Source: Capsulimonas sp039928515 (GTDB lineage Bacteria; Armatimonadota; Armatimonadia; Armatimonadales; Capsulimonadaceae). Taken from it: 64,000 nt of DNA. Shown here piece by piece: positions 1-8,829 of the stretch. Position 1 is the stretch's first letter, and each line of letters opens with the position of its first letter. The DNA is taken from the NCBI RefSeq assembly GCF_039928515.1, contig NZ_JBDSSZ010000318.1, one strand, 5' to 3'. The notes beneath the pieces were generated by a model, which saw only the letters and a program-made list of their open reading frames with translations, was not told where the DNA came from and did no database searches. A program made the translations under genes and the position numbers.

Positions 1-1047
1 CCGGGCGTCGCGATCCATGATTTTGGAACCCTGAGCCTTGCGCGGACCGAGCCGATCCAGTATGACTTTGCTGTGAAAAACGACACTGGCGCGGCGCTGA
101 CGCTGGACCACATTCAGGCGGCGTGCAGCTGCACGGCGGCCATGACGGACGGGGTGCTGCCCGGCGAGGAGATCGCCGCAGGCAAAACCCTCAAAATCCA
201 TGTGGCGGTGGACCCTACGCATCTGGGATCAGGCCCGGCGAACAAGATGGTCTGGGTTTATCTCAAGGGACAGCCGTCGCCGGCGGCGACATTGCAGATG
301 GTGGGAACGATCACGCCGCTTCTCAGCTTCAATCCCATGCTGCTGGACTTTGGGCCAGTCGGCGCCGGTCAGGAAAAATCTCTGACGCTGCGCGTGACTG
401 GCGAACCCAAACTGCTCGAAACGCTGACCATCCCGACGCTGACCCCGGCCAACCCGAGCGTGACATTTGTGCGCGAAAAGGGAATCCAGCCAGACAAGGA
501 CGGCCTGTCGACTATCGAATACCAGGTCGTCGTCGGCAAGCAGGCGCGCATCGGACAGCTTCAGGGAACGGTCACCTTTGCTGGACCGCAATCGGACAGC
601 AATCGCCTCGCTTCGGCTTATGCGTCGCTGGTGGGGGAGGTCGCTGGAGAGATTTCTGCAGCGCCGTCCACGGTCGCGCTGGGGTCGGTGCCTGGGGGCA
701 AGCGCGCCCAGCAGGAGATCATGGTCACCGGCCCACGGAAAGTCCTGACCAAGTGTTCGGTTCGCAGCGCCAGTCCTTATGTCAGCGCGAAGCTAAAGAT
801 ATCTCCCCAAGTGGTAAGTCTCGTCGGCACATTCAGCTACCCGACGCCGCCGTTTGTTCCGACGCCGAAATTAGTAAATGCGATGAATGTCCCAGACGCA
901 GAAATACAGGCGATGCTGGAAGTCACGGTCAGCGAAAAAACGCCCGCTGGAGTGCTCCAAACGGAAATCGTGGTGACGACGCCGAGCGGCCAGCAGCTGG
1001 CGCTTCCGGTGTGGGCGTTTATCGAAGCGAAAACGGTCGGCGGCTAA
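1..1047 (+). CDS. DUF1573-type protein, 5' end cut by window
   Basis: The reading frame is open from the first base, so the N-terminus lies outside the window. The GTG at 73 is probably internal, because the codons before it encode HDFGTLSLARTEPIQYDF, which flows straight into the DUF1573 pattern. The hallmark AACSCTAA stretch is visible about 20 residues further on. The rest is a series of beta-rich, Ig-like segments. DUF1573 proteins are usually exported and have no firmly assigned reaction. The gene ends 17 bp before the convergent BON lipoprotein gene. Family call likely; function unknown. Confidence 0.7.
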   Translation, partial: PGVAIHDFGTLSLARTEPIQYDFAVKNDTGAALTLDHIQAACSCTAAMTDGVLPGEEIAAGKTLKIHVAVDPTHLGSGPANKMVWVYLKGQPSPAATLQMVGTITPLLSFNPMLLDFGPVGAGQEKSLTLRVTGEPKLLETLTIPTLTPANPSVTFVREKGIQPDKDGLSTIEYQVVVGKQARIGQLQGTVTFAGPQSDSNRLASAYASLVGEVAGEISAAPSTVALGSVPGGKRAQQEIMVTGPRKVLTKCSVRSASPYVSAKLKISPQVVSLVGTFSYPTPPFVPTPKLVNAMNVPDAEIQAMLEVTVSEKTPAGVLQTEIVVTTPSGQQLALPVWAFIEAKTVGG

Positions 1048-1064
1048 CGGCGGGGGAGCATTGC

Positions 1065-1526
1065 TTACTGCGTCGTCTGTCCGAAGATGCGCAGTTTGCT
1101 GTGCATCTCTTTGACGCCGGGAACGCCGCGCACGATTTGCTCCGCGCGCTGCTTCTGCTGTTCGTCACGGACGGCCCCGTTGAGGATGACGATCCCGGAC
1201 TTTGCCGTGCAGGTGACATACTTGGCGTCGATGTCGCCTGCGCCAAGAAGCGCGTTATAGGAGGCGACCGCCAGCGGATCGTAAGGCTCGAAACCGCGCT
1301 TTCGAGCGCCGGCGGGCAGGGGAGCAGCGATGCTCCCAGGATTGATCCCCGGCTGCGTGTGGATCGGCTCGTTGTTGATCTCCCAAGACTGCACGGTCGA
1401 CCGGTTCGTCGGCGTGGTGGCGCGGAAGCTGGGAGTCGCGGTGTCCGGATCGCGCGCCGAGCATCCCGCCGCCAGCAGCGCGGCCGCGCACAGACCGATC
1501 CGTCGGAAAGATCGTACATTTTCCAT
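1065..1526 (-). CDS. BON-domain lipoprotein
   Basis: A 153-residue protein with a basic N-terminus, a short hydrophobic stretch and a lipobox (ALLAAGC, Cys about 22), so it is predicted to be a lipid-anchored envelope protein. The C-terminal half (about 85-150) matches a BON domain: a strand pair GIVILNGAVRDEQQ, a helix, then VPGVKEMHSKLRI. BON domains are thought to bind membranes or small ligands. No Shine-Dalgarno is seen. A TAGAAT -10 box ends 6 nt before the ATG, so the mRNA may be leaderless. It converges with the DUF1573 gene. Confidence 0.72.
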   Translation of the reverse strand: MENVRSFRRIGLCAAALLAAGCSARDPDTATPSFRATTPTNRSTVQSWEINNEPIHTQPGINPGSIAAPLPAGARKRGFEPYDPLAVASYNALLGAGDIDAKYVTCTAKSGIVILNGAVRDEQQKQRAEQIVRGVPGVKEMHSKLRIFGQTTQ

Positions 1527-1532
1527 ACTGGT

Positions 1533-1538
1533 ATTCTA
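1533..1538 (-). promoter_or_regulatory. -10 box (TAGAAT) for a leaderless BON lipoprotein mRNA
   Basis: On the minus strand TAGAAT is followed by 6 nt and then the ATG at 1526. Transcription normally starts about 6-7 nt past the -10 box, which would place it at the start codon. No clear -35 box. Confidence 0.5.
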
Positions 1539-1567
1539 CCCGCCGCCCCTGATTACTTCCATCATTC

Positions 1568-2440
1568 TTAAGTCCGCCGCGCCTGCACAACGCGCGGGAT
1601 GCCGCTCATATCGTCATGCGCGGCGACGTCTTCATAACCCCGCTCTTTTGCCTTCGCCATCACCGTTTCGGACTGCCCCTGTCCGACTTCCAGTAACACC
1701 CACCCATCGGGCCTGATGTGGTCCCAGGCGTCTTGTAAAATGCGTGTATAGATGGCGGCGCCATCTGCGCCAGTCGCGCCCGGCTCGCCGCTGAGCGCCA
1801 GGATCGGCTCGTAATCGCGCACCTCCGGCTGCAGATCGGGGATCTCCCGTTCGGCGATATAGGGAGGGTTGGAGACGATCAAATCGAATGGCTTATCCAA
1901 TGGCAAGGGGCCGAGCAGATCGCCGTGCAGCAGAATCAATCGGTCCAAAAGATCGTAGCGAACCACGTTCTTGCGCGCGAGTTTGAGGGCGTCACCCGAC
2001 AGGTCCGTCGCCCACACGCGCGCCTCTGTGCGCTCGCAGGCGAGGCTGACCGCGATGCATCCGCTCCCCGTCCCAATATCCGCGATCCGAGGCTCCGAAA
2101 CGTCCCGAATCTTCTCCAATCCCAGCGACACCAGCATCTCTGTTTCCGGGCGAGGGATCAGCACGGCGCGATTGATTTTGAACGCGCGTCCATAGAAATA
2201 CTGCTCGCCGGTGATGTAGGGCAGGGGGCGCCGCAGAGCGCGCAGCGAGACCGCCTTCTCAAAGATCACTTGCGTGCGTTCATCCAGCACCCGATCGGGA
2301 TTGCGAACGAGGTCTTCGTGGCGGCATTTCAGGGTCCACTCCAGCATCAAGCGGGCGTCCAAGCGCGGCGTCTCCACGCCTGCATCGGCGAGGGATTTCG
2401 TCGCCCCCGCCCAAGCTTCTTGTACAGTCAAAGTCGTCAC
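1568..2440 (-). CDS. prmC: Peptide chain release factor N5-glutamine methyltransferase
   Basis: PrmC (HemK) methylates the glutamine of the GGQ motif of release factors RF1 and RF2, using S-adenosylmethionine. Visible motifs: DIGTGSGCIAVSLA (SAM-binding motif I) and the catalytic SNPPYIAE (NPPY), as well as the family's N-terminal helical domain with PRPETEMLV. I start at the GTG at 2440 (290 aa, normal for the family). The frame is open to a start at 2485, but that extension is not PrmC-like and covers a TATACT -10 box. prmC usually sits beside prfA; here prfA is about 4 kb away behind an inserted phosphate/glycogen block. Confidence 0.9.
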   Translation of the reverse strand: MTTLTVQEAWAGATKSLADAGVETPRLDARLMLEWTLKCRHEDLVRNPDRVLDERTQVIFEKAVSLRALRRPLPYITGEQYFYGRAFKINRAVLIPRPETEMLVSLGLEKIRDVSEPRIADIGTGSGCIAVSLACERTEARVWATDLSGDALKLARKNVVRYDLLDRLILLHGDLLGPLPLDKPFDLIVSNPPYIAEREIPDLQPEVRDYEPILALSGEPGATGADGAAIYTRILQDAWDHIRPDGWVLLEVGQGQSETVMAKAKERGYEDVAAHDDMSGIPRVVQARRT

Positions 2441-2450
2441 TCCGTCCGTG

Positions 2451-2456
2451 AGTATA
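2451..2456 (-). promoter_or_regulatory. -10 box (TATACT) upstream of prmC
   Basis: TATACT on the minus strand, 10 nt before the GTG at 2440. It supports that start and a very short 5' leader. No convincing -35. Confidence 0.4.
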
Positions 2457-2618
2457 CCGGAAATCGAACAGCACGCCCATCGCACTACAAATCTACAGTA
2501 TTAAATTTAATCTAAACTTAATCTCGGGGCTCTCTAATTGCGTTTTGGGGCTCTATGAGTAGGACATAACAATGATGAGGGATCGAAGATTTGAAGACAG
2601 GCTGATGTGGGAGGCAAA

Positions 2619-3242
2619 ATGTCGATATTCAACAGCGATACGGAATTTTACGACCTGCTGGAAAAGCAGGCCGATCTCGCGGTCCAGGCGGCGAAGGAGT
2701 TCGGAGCGCTCGGCGGAGGCTTCACCCAGAGCGCACAGCGCGCCGAGGCCCTCAAACGGATCGAGGCCCAGGCGGATGAACTGACCCATGAGCTGACGCT
2801 CAAGGCTGACGATAAGTTTATCACTCCTTACGATAAAGAAGATATGCATTCGCTCTCGACGGCTCTCGACGATATCACCGATCTGATCGAGGCGGCCGGA
2901 GCGCGCGTCTCGATCTATCGTCTTTCGGAGCCGCGCGTGGATTTCGTCGCCATGGCGCAGGCCCTGGAGGCGACGGTGGAGGCGACGCGCGCCGGAGTGG
3001 GCGGCCTGCGTCACATCCGCGACCTCAAACAGATGCGCGCCCATTTGATCCAAATCCACGAGCATGAAAACAAGAACGATCAGGCGTACCGTAAGGCGCT
3101 CGGCGATCTGTTCAACGAAGCCGGAGCGGACCCGCTGACAGTCATCAAGTGGAAAGAGATCTACGACCGGATCGAGCTGGTCGCGGACAAGTGCGAGAGC
3201 GTCGCGGTGGCTCTCGAAAGGATTGTGGTCAAGTATGGTTGA
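2619..3242 (+). CDS. DUF47 family PhoU-like regulator of phosphate transport
   Basis: A 207-residue, all-helical protein with the DUF47 pattern: an N-terminal FYDLLEKQADLAVQAAKEF, a central run of Asp/Glu-rich helices (DDITDLIEAAGARVSIYR) and the C-terminal WKEIYDRIELVADKCESVA. DUF47 proteins resemble PhoU, bind metals and are encoded next to PiT permeases, whose activity they are thought to modulate. The ATG at 2619 is preceded by GGGAGG (2609-2614), so the upstream GTG at 2607 is not the start. The stop overlaps the start of the phosphate transporter gene, indicating translational coupling. Confidence 0.88.
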   Translation: MSIFNSDTEFYDLLEKQADLAVQAAKEFGALGGGFTQSAQRAEALKRIEAQADELTHELTLKADDKFITPYDKEDMHSLSTALDDITDLIEAAGARVSIYRLSEPRVDFVAMAQALEATVEATRAGVGGLRHIRDLKQMRAHLIQIHEHENKNDQAYRKALGDLFNEAGADPLTVIKWKEIYDRIELVADKCESVAVALERIVVKYG

Positions 3243-4284
3243 GATGCACCTTCCCCATGCGCTCAGCGCCCTGCTCGTCATTACCATTGTGGTCGCGCTG
3301 CTCTTCGATTTCACCAACGGCTTTCATGACACCGCGAACGCCATCGCCACCGTGGTCTCCACGCGCGTGCTTTCGCCCCCGGTCGCCGTGCTGATGTGCG
3401 CCGTGCTGAACTTTGCCGGAGCCTTCTTCTCGACGAATGTCGCCAAGACGATCGCGAAGGGACTGGTGGAGGCGGAGGCGGCCACGCAAGCGGTGATTTT
3501 GGCGGCCATCGTCGGGGCCATCGTTTGGAATGTCCTGACCTGGTACTTCGGCATTCCCAGCAGTTCCTCCCATGCCCTGATCGGCGGCCTCGTCGGCGCC
3601 GCGATTGTCCAGTCGGGATTTCATGCGGTAAAATGGGAGGGAGTTTTGGAGAAGGTCGTGCTGCCGATGGTGCTTTCTCCAATCGCCGGCGGCGTACTCG
3701 GTTTCGTGATCATGATGGTGATCTTCGCGCTGTTCGCCAAGACGAGTCAGAGCAAAGTCTCGTTTGTCTTCCACAACTTGCAGCGCCTGTCGGCGGCGGC
3801 AATGTCGTTCACGCACGGTCAGAACGACGCGCAGAAGACCATGGGCGTGATTACTCTGGCCCTGGTCGCCAACCATATGCTGCCCGCCGGAAAAGATATC
3901 CATATCCCCACCTGGGTCGTGATCTCCTGCGCCACGGCGATGGCGCTGGGAACTGCATCGGGCGGCTGGCGCATTATTAAGACGATGGGGCAGCGGATTA
4001 TCCGTTTGGAGCCGGTGCACGGCTTTGCCGCCGAAGCGGCGGGCGCGAGCGTGATTTTCGCCGCCAGCGCCATGGGCATGGCGGTCAGCACGACCCACGT
4101 CATTTCCGGCAGCATCTTCGGCGTCGGCGTCGCGAAGAACCTGGCCGGCGTCCGCTGGAACACAGCCCAGCGCATGGTCGCCGCGTGGTGCCTCACGCTT
4201 CCCAGCGCCGCCATTGTCGCCGGCGCCTGCCTGTTCGCGATCCGTGCGATGAGCCACCCCGCCGCCGTCGCGCTTGTGAAATAA
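3235..4284 (+). CDS. pit: Low-affinity inorganic phosphate transporter, PiT family
   Basis: A 349-residue integral membrane protein with about ten hydrophobic segments. It has both copies of the PiT signature: near the N-terminus DFTNGFHDTANAIATV, and in the second half FTHGQNDAQKTMGV (the GxNDxx motif). These contribute to the H+/Na+ and phosphate path. The ATG at 3235 overlaps the DUF47 stop by 8 bp. An ATG at 3244 is an alternative. Together with the DUF47 gene it forms a phosphate uptake unit; glgP follows 26 bp later. Confidence 0.92.
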   Translation: MVEMHLPHALSALLVITIVVALLFDFTNGFHDTANAIATVVSTRVLSPPVAVLMCAVLNFAGAFFSTNVAKTIAKGLVEAEAATQAVILAAIVGAIVWNVLTWYFGIPSSSSHALIGGLVGAAIVQSGFHAVKWEGVLEKVVLPMVLSPIAGGVLGFVIMMVIFALFAKTSQSKVSFVFHNLQRLSAAAMSFTHGQNDAQKTMGVITLALVANHMLPAGKDIHIPTWVVISCATAMALGTASGGWRIIKTMGQRIIRLEPVHGFAAEAAGASVIFAASAMGMAVSTTHVISGSIFGVGVAKNLAGVRWNTAQRMVAAWCLTLPSAAIVAGACLFAIRAMSHPAAVALVK

Positions 4285-4310
4285 AGATTGCCATCGCTCA
4301 AGGACCAACC

Positions 4311-6437
4311 ATGAACCCATTGCCCGCCGCTCTCGCTCGACTGCACGAACTTGCTTATAACCTTCGCTGGACATGGGATCACACTACGCGCACGCTCTTT
4401 GAGCGACTGGACCCAAACTTCTGGACGGATCGTGGCCCCGATCCTGTCGGGACTCTACTTTCTGTTTCGGTCGATCAACTCGCGCGTGCGGCGGATGATC
4501 CCGATTACCGCGCGCTCTACGAGCGCGTTGTCGCCGACTTTGACGATTACATGGCGGCGAAGAACACCTGGTTCGAGTCCGCGCATGGCGATCGAACTCG
4601 GACAAGAATTGCCTACTTCAGCGCCGAGTTCGGTTTGACGGAAGTTCTGCCGATCTTCTCCGGCGGCCTGGGGATGCTGGCTGGCGACCATCTGCGCTCA
4701 GCCAGTGACCTGGGCGTTCCATTGGCGGGCGTCGGCCTGCTCTACCGTCAGGGATATTTCACGCAGACGCTCGACCATGACGGCTGGCAGAGCGAGCGGC
4801 GCGACGCCAACGATTTTACGCGGCTGCCGCTGACCTTGGAGACAGACGGGGAGGGGACGCCGAAATCCGTCCTGGTCCATTTCCCCGGACGGCAGGTGCG
4901 CGCGCAGATCTGGCGAGCCCAGGTGGGACGCGTTCCCTTGTATCTGCTGGACACGGACGTGCCGGAGAACAGCCCGGAAGACCGGGGAATCACGGGGCAG
5001 CTTTACGGCGGCGACCGCGAAATGCGAATTCAGCAGGAGATGGTGCTTGGCGTCGGCGGCATGCATGCGCTCGCGGCGATGGAAATCGATCCCGAGGTTG
5101 TCCATTTGAACGAAGGCCACAGCGCCTTCGCGGTTTTGGAGCGCGCCCGCCGAGCGGCGGCGCAGACTGGCGTTGATTACTGGACGGCGCTGAAGGAAAC
5201 CGGCGCCCGGACCGTATTCACCACGCACACGCCGGAGCCCGCAGGCCACGACTATTTCGCGCCCGATTTGGTGCGGAAATATCTGGGTGGGTACGCGCGC
5301 GAGATGGGGGTATCGGTAGAGGAGATCCTGCCGCTTGGCCGCCGCAACGGCTACGACAGCGCCGAATATTTCTGCATGACGATCATCGCCCTGCGCGCCG
5401 CTGGCTTCAGTAATGGCGTCAGCCGTCTGCACGGCGAAGTCTGCCGGGAGATGTGGCAGTCGATCTGGCCACAGATCTCAGAAGAGAACATCCCCATCAG
5501 CTCTATCACGAACGGCGTCCACTATCAAAGCTGGGCCTCGCCCGAGACGATCGAGCTGTACGACAAATATCTGGGAGGCGAATGGCGAAACCGCCCGGAC
5601 GACCGCAAGCTCTGGGCCAATATCGAGAAAATCCCGGACGCCGAGCTCTGGAATATCCATCGAGAAAGGCGCTCTCGGCTCGTCGATTTCACGCGCCGGC
5701 GTCTTCGCCGGCAATGGGAAGCGCGCGGGCTTGCTCCTGAAGAAATCGCCGCCACGGATAGCGCGCTCGACCCGCACGTCCTAACCCTCGTCTTCTGCCG
5801 CCGCGTCGTCCCTTACAAGCGCATCGGCCTGCTGCTGCGCGACCCGGATCGTTTGATCAAGCTGCTCACAAACACCAAGCGCCCCGTGCAGTTGATCTAC
5901 GCCGGCAAAGCCTCACCCGGCGACGAATACGGCCGCCAGATGGTCCATCGGATCGTCCAGCTTTCCCAGCGGCCCGATCTGCGCGGTCGCCTGGCCTTCC
6001 TGGAAGACTACAATATGGCGGTTGCCCGCACGCTTGCCGAAGGCGCGGATGTCTGGCTCAACACCCCCCGCCGCCCGCACGAAGCCAGCGGCACCAGCGG
6101 CATGAAAGCCGCCGTCTGCGGAACCCTGAACGCCAGCGTCCTTGATGGCTGGTGGGACGAAGCCTGGAACGACGCCGACCCGCACGCCCCCGCCATCGGC
6201 TGGGCCTTCGGCGCCGAAACCAGCGTCAATGAAGAAGCCGACGACCGCCGCGATTCCGAGACGCTCTTTTCACTTTTGGAAAATCAGATCGTTCCGTTAT
6301 TTTACGAACGTGGGGCAGGTGAATTGCCGTCAGAGTGGATCGCGCAGGTGAAGTCGTCGCTGGTGCAGCTCGGGCCGGTATTTAATACGCATCGGATGGT
6401 GAAGGAGTATTGTGCGAAGGGGTATTTTCGGGGATAG
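4311..6437 (+). CDS. glgP: Alpha-glucan (glycogen/maltodextrin) phosphorylase
   Basis: A 708-residue GT35 enzyme that uses phosphate and pyridoxal phosphate to release glucose-1-phosphate from alpha-1,4-glucans. It matches the shorter DUF3417-containing subtype: the N-terminus LARLHELAYNLRWTWDH, a substrate region VHLNEGHSAFAVLERAR, and near the C-terminus the PLP region EASGTSGMKAAVCGTLN with its lysine, then SVLDGWWDEAW. The ATG at 4311 follows AAGGA; the longer open frame runs back into pit. Placement directly behind a phosphate transporter fits an enzyme that consumes phosphate. A hairpin terminator follows the stop. Confidence 0.93.
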   Translation: MNPLPAALARLHELAYNLRWTWDHTTRTLFERLDPNFWTDRGPDPVGTLLSVSVDQLARAADDPDYRALYERVVADFDDYMAAKNTWFESAHGDRTRTRIAYFSAEFGLTEVLPIFSGGLGMLAGDHLRSASDLGVPLAGVGLLYRQGYFTQTLDHDGWQSERRDANDFTRLPLTLETDGEGTPKSVLVHFPGRQVRAQIWRAQVGRVPLYLLDTDVPENSPEDRGITGQLYGGDREMRIQQEMVLGVGGMHALAAMEIDPEVVHLNEGHSAFAVLERARRAAAQTGVDYWTALKETGARTVFTTHTPEPAGHDYFAPDLVRKYLGGYAREMGVSVEEILPLGRRNGYDSAEYFCMTIIALRAAGFSNGVSRLHGEVCREMWQSIWPQISEENIPISSITNGVHYQSWASPETIELYDKYLGGEWRNRPDDRKLWANIEKIPDAELWNIHRERRSRLVDFTRRRLRRQWEARGLAPEEIAATDSALDPHVLTLVFCRRVVPYKRIGLLLRDPDRLIKLLTNTKRPVQLIYAGKASPGDEYGRQMVHRIVQLSQRPDLRGRLAFLEDYNMAVARTLAEGADVWLNTPRRPHEASGTSGMKAAVCGTLNASVLDGWWDEAWNDADPHAPAIGWAFGAETSVNEEADDRRDSETLFSLLENQIVPLFYERGAGELPSEWIAQVKSSLVQLGPVFNTHRMVKEYCAKGYFRG

Positions 6438-6445
6438 GAATCCAA

Positions 6446-6475
6446 GAAAGCCGGCGAATAAATTCGCCGGCTTTC
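6446..6475. terminator. Bidirectional hairpin terminator between glgP and prfA
   Basis: A 14-bp perfect stem (GAAAGCCGGCGAAT and its complement) with a 2-nt loop, between convergent glgP and prfA. Only short T-rich flanks. Confidence 0.75.
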
Positions 6476-6506
6476 CTATGGCGCTGTAGTAATAGGGCCG
6501 CGCTTC

Positions 6507-7580
6507 TTACCCCTCCGTCTCATACTTCAGCTTCTCCGCCTGGTCGGCGTTTACCAGTGCGTCGATCATGCTCTGGAACTCGCCGCTGAGAATCGTCGGC
6601 AGATTGTGGATCGTCATGCCGATGCGATGATCGGTCATGCGGTCCTGCGGGAAGTTGTAGGTGCGGATCTTTTCACTGCGGTCGCCGGTGCCGACGATGC
6701 CCTTGCGAGTGGTGCCAAGAGATTCGGCCTGCTTCTGCTGCTCGATGTCCAGCAGGCGGGCCTTCATGACCCGGATGGCCTTTTCAAAGTTTTGCAGCTG
6801 CGAGCGCTGATCCTGACAGGTGACGACAATTCCCGTCGGCATATGCGTCAGGCGGACGGCGGTTTCGTTCTTCTGGACGTTCTGGCCGCCGGCGCCCTGG
6901 CTGAGGGTGTGCTCGCGCTTGATCTCGGCCATGTTGATCTCGATCTCGACATCCTCAGCCTCGGGCATCACGATGACGGTCGCCGTGCTGGTGTGCAGGC
7001 GGCCGGAGCTTTCGGTGCTGGGGACGCGCTGGACACGATGGACGCCGGATTCGAACTTCAGGCTGGAGTAGGCGCCCTGGCCGTTGATTTCAACGATCGC
7101 TTCTTTATAGCCGCCGTTACCGGTCTCGTTGCTGCTCATCAGCGACATATCCCAGCCGCGCTTCTCGGCGTAGCGCATGTACATACGCAGCAGATCGCCG
7201 GCGAACAGGGCCGCCTCGTCGCCGCCGGCGGCGGCGCGGACTTCCAGGATCACGTTCTTATCGTCGTTCGGATCCTTGGGAAGCAGCATGACCTTGAGCT
7301 CGAGCTCCAGGGCGGTGCGCTGCTCCTTCAGCTCGTCGAACTCCATTTGCGCCATATCTCGCATGTCGGAATCCAGCTGGCCGCGCAGCATCGCTTCGGT
7401 CTCTTCCAGCTGTTTTTGATTCCTGCGAAACTCGCGGAACTTGGCGACGATGTCGGTCAGGTCGCTGTACTGCTTGTGCACGCGTCGATACTCGCCCATG
7501 TCGCTGACCAGATCTGGTTCCGACATGCGCTTTTCGAGCTCTTCATAGAGCTGTTCGACTTCTAAGAGTTTTTCAAACAT
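6507..7580 (-). CDS. prfA: Peptide chain release factor 1
   Basis: A 357-residue class I release factor that ends translation at UAA and UAG. The peptidyl-tRNA hydrolysis motif GGQ is at residues 231-233 within SQGAGGQNVQ. The codon-reading tripeptide, normally PAT or PVT, is at 187-189 and reads PST here (RVPSTESSGRLHTS). The N-terminal coiled region and the C-terminal tail are complete. The GGQ glutamine should be the target of PrmC. It is the last gene of a minus-strand rpmE-DUF1385-prfA unit, with a hairpin in front of it. Confidence 0.96.
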   Translation of the reverse strand: MFEKLLEVEQLYEELEKRMSEPDLVSDMGEYRRVHKQYSDLTDIVAKFREFRRNQKQLEETEAMLRGQLDSDMRDMAQMEFDELKEQRTALELELKVMLLPKDPNDDKNVILEVRAAAGGDEAALFAGDLLRMYMRYAEKRGWDMSLMSSNETGNGGYKEAIVEINGQGAYSSLKFESGVHRVQRVPSTESSGRLHTSTATVIVMPEAEDVEIEINMAEIKREHTLSQGAGGQNVQKNETAVRLTHMPTGIVVTCQDQRSQLQNFEKAIRVMKARLLDIEQQKQAESLGTTRKGIVGTGDRSEKIRTYNFPQDRMTDHRIGMTIHNLPTILSGEFQSMIDALVNADQAEKLKYETEG

Positions 7581-7605
7581 TTGGTATCGCCTACAAACAA
7601 GAGAA

Positions 7606-7645
7606 GATCGCCCCCATCACCCACGAACGGGTGACGGGGAGCGAT
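7606..7645 (-). terminator. Intercistronic hairpin before prfA (possible attenuator)
   Basis: On the minus strand a long stem, GATCGC...CACCC / GGGTG...GCGATC with small bulges, is followed by a T-rich stretch (TTCTCTTGTTTG). It lies in the 75-bp gap between the DUF1385 gene and prfA and could act as a partial terminator or RNA-processing site that lowers prfA relative to rpmE. Confidence 0.45.
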
Positions 7646-7655
7646 CTGAGGGCTG

Positions 7656-8807
7656 CTAAGCCACTTCCGCCGCCGGCTCCGCGTCCGAAGACTTTGCGGC
7701 GTCGCCGTTTTCGTGTTCCCTGTCCCAAACGCTTTTCAGCGAAGCGATCGAGACTTCGAGCTGGCTGTCGTCGGGTACGCGTGTCGTGATATACTGGGTC
7801 CACAGACCGGGTGCGATCATCGCCTGCGCCCACTTCTTGTCTCGATGGCTTCCCGCGAACTTCAGAATCTCAAACGAAATCCCCGCGACGACCGGCAACA
7901 GCAGCAGCTTATAAAGCATGCTAAGCAGGACCAAACCGATGCCGTCTGCTAACCTATATCTTGGAATGACCACGAAGACCAAGATGGCGGTAGTCAGTAC
8001 GATAAAGATAAAATTGGTTCCGCAGCGCGGATGGATGCGGCTGGCGGCGCGAACATTGTCGAGCGTCAGATCCTGGCCCGCTTCCAGCGTATTAATGGCC
8101 TTGTGTTCCGCCCCGTGATACTCGAAGACACGCTTTACATGCGCAAGACGCGAAATCAAACCAAGATAGATAAAGAATACGAGCAGGCGTATCAACCCGT
8201 CGATTACGCTACCGGCGATCTGCATTCGCCATGAATGCGCGTGCACGCTGGAGGCGTGGTGCGGCAAGATAAGGTTAGTCAACTGATCCGGAAATATCCA
8301 GAACAAGGCGTAGCCGAATAGCAGCGAGATCACCGTGGTGGCGCCGATGGCGATGCCGTTGATGGACTGCGGCGCGGCGGCTTTGGCGGCTGCTGCCGGC
8401 GGCAGAGGCTCCGAGCCGTGGGGCGCGGGGCGGACTCCGTCACGCTCGGCGATCCCTTCGCCCATAGCGAGGTTGGCGGCGCTGGCGGCCTGACGATCCT
8501 CGGACGCCGTGGCGGCGCCTGTCTCGTCCTCCATCTGAATGTTGGCCGAGTAGGTGAGGGCCTTGATGCCCATCGCCATGGCGTCGATCAGCGCAAGGGT
8601 GCCGCGCAAAAATGGTTTGCGTAAGAACTGCAAAAACGGCGGAACGATTTGCTCCACCGATTCCAGCTTGACAATAATCTGCTGGTCGGAACGGCGACGG
8701 CAGGCAATCGAGAAGAATCGAGGACTGCGCATCATCACGCCCTCGATCACCGCTTGCCCGCCGTACAATTGCCGTTCTTCTGGTTTTGAGAAAGAAGTGT
8801 CGCTCAT
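7656..8807 (-). CDS. DUF1385 family membrane protein (YqhQ-like)
   Basis: A 383-residue protein beginning with the family hallmark YGGQAVIEGVMMRSPRFFSIACRR. It has several membrane segments (about 165-190, 215-235, 285-330) and the conserved EYHGAEHKAINTLE and HPRCGTNF motifs, whose His/Cys residues have been suggested to bind metal. The biochemical role is unknown. Genes of this family commonly sit between rpmE and prfA, exactly as here. An Ala- and Glu-rich insert at about 95-140 and a charged C-terminal tail look lineage-specific. Confidence 0.88.
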   Translation of the reverse strand: MSDTSFSKPEERQLYGGQAVIEGVMMRSPRFFSIACRRRSDQQIIVKLESVEQIVPPFLQFLRKPFLRGTLALIDAMAMGIKALTYSANIQMEDETGAATASEDRQAASAANLAMGEGIAERDGVRPAPHGSEPLPPAAAAKAAAPQSINGIAIGATTVISLLFGYALFWIFPDQLTNLILPHHASSVHAHSWRMQIAGSVIDGLIRLLVFFIYLGLISRLAHVKRVFEYHGAEHKAINTLEAGQDLTLDNVRAASRIHPRCGTNFIFIVLTTAILVFVVIPRYRLADGIGLVLLSMLYKLLLLPVVAGISFEILKFAGSHRDKKWAQAMIAPGLWTQYITTRVPDDSQLEVSIASLKSVWDREHENGDAAKSSDAEPAAEVA

Positions 8808-8829
8808 ATGTTTTGACGACAGGACTTTC

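Noticed and set aside
123..1571. 482-codon plus-strand frame over the DUF1573 gene and antisense to the BON gene
   Set aside because: It crosses two recognisable genes in the wrong frame and has a low-complexity translation.
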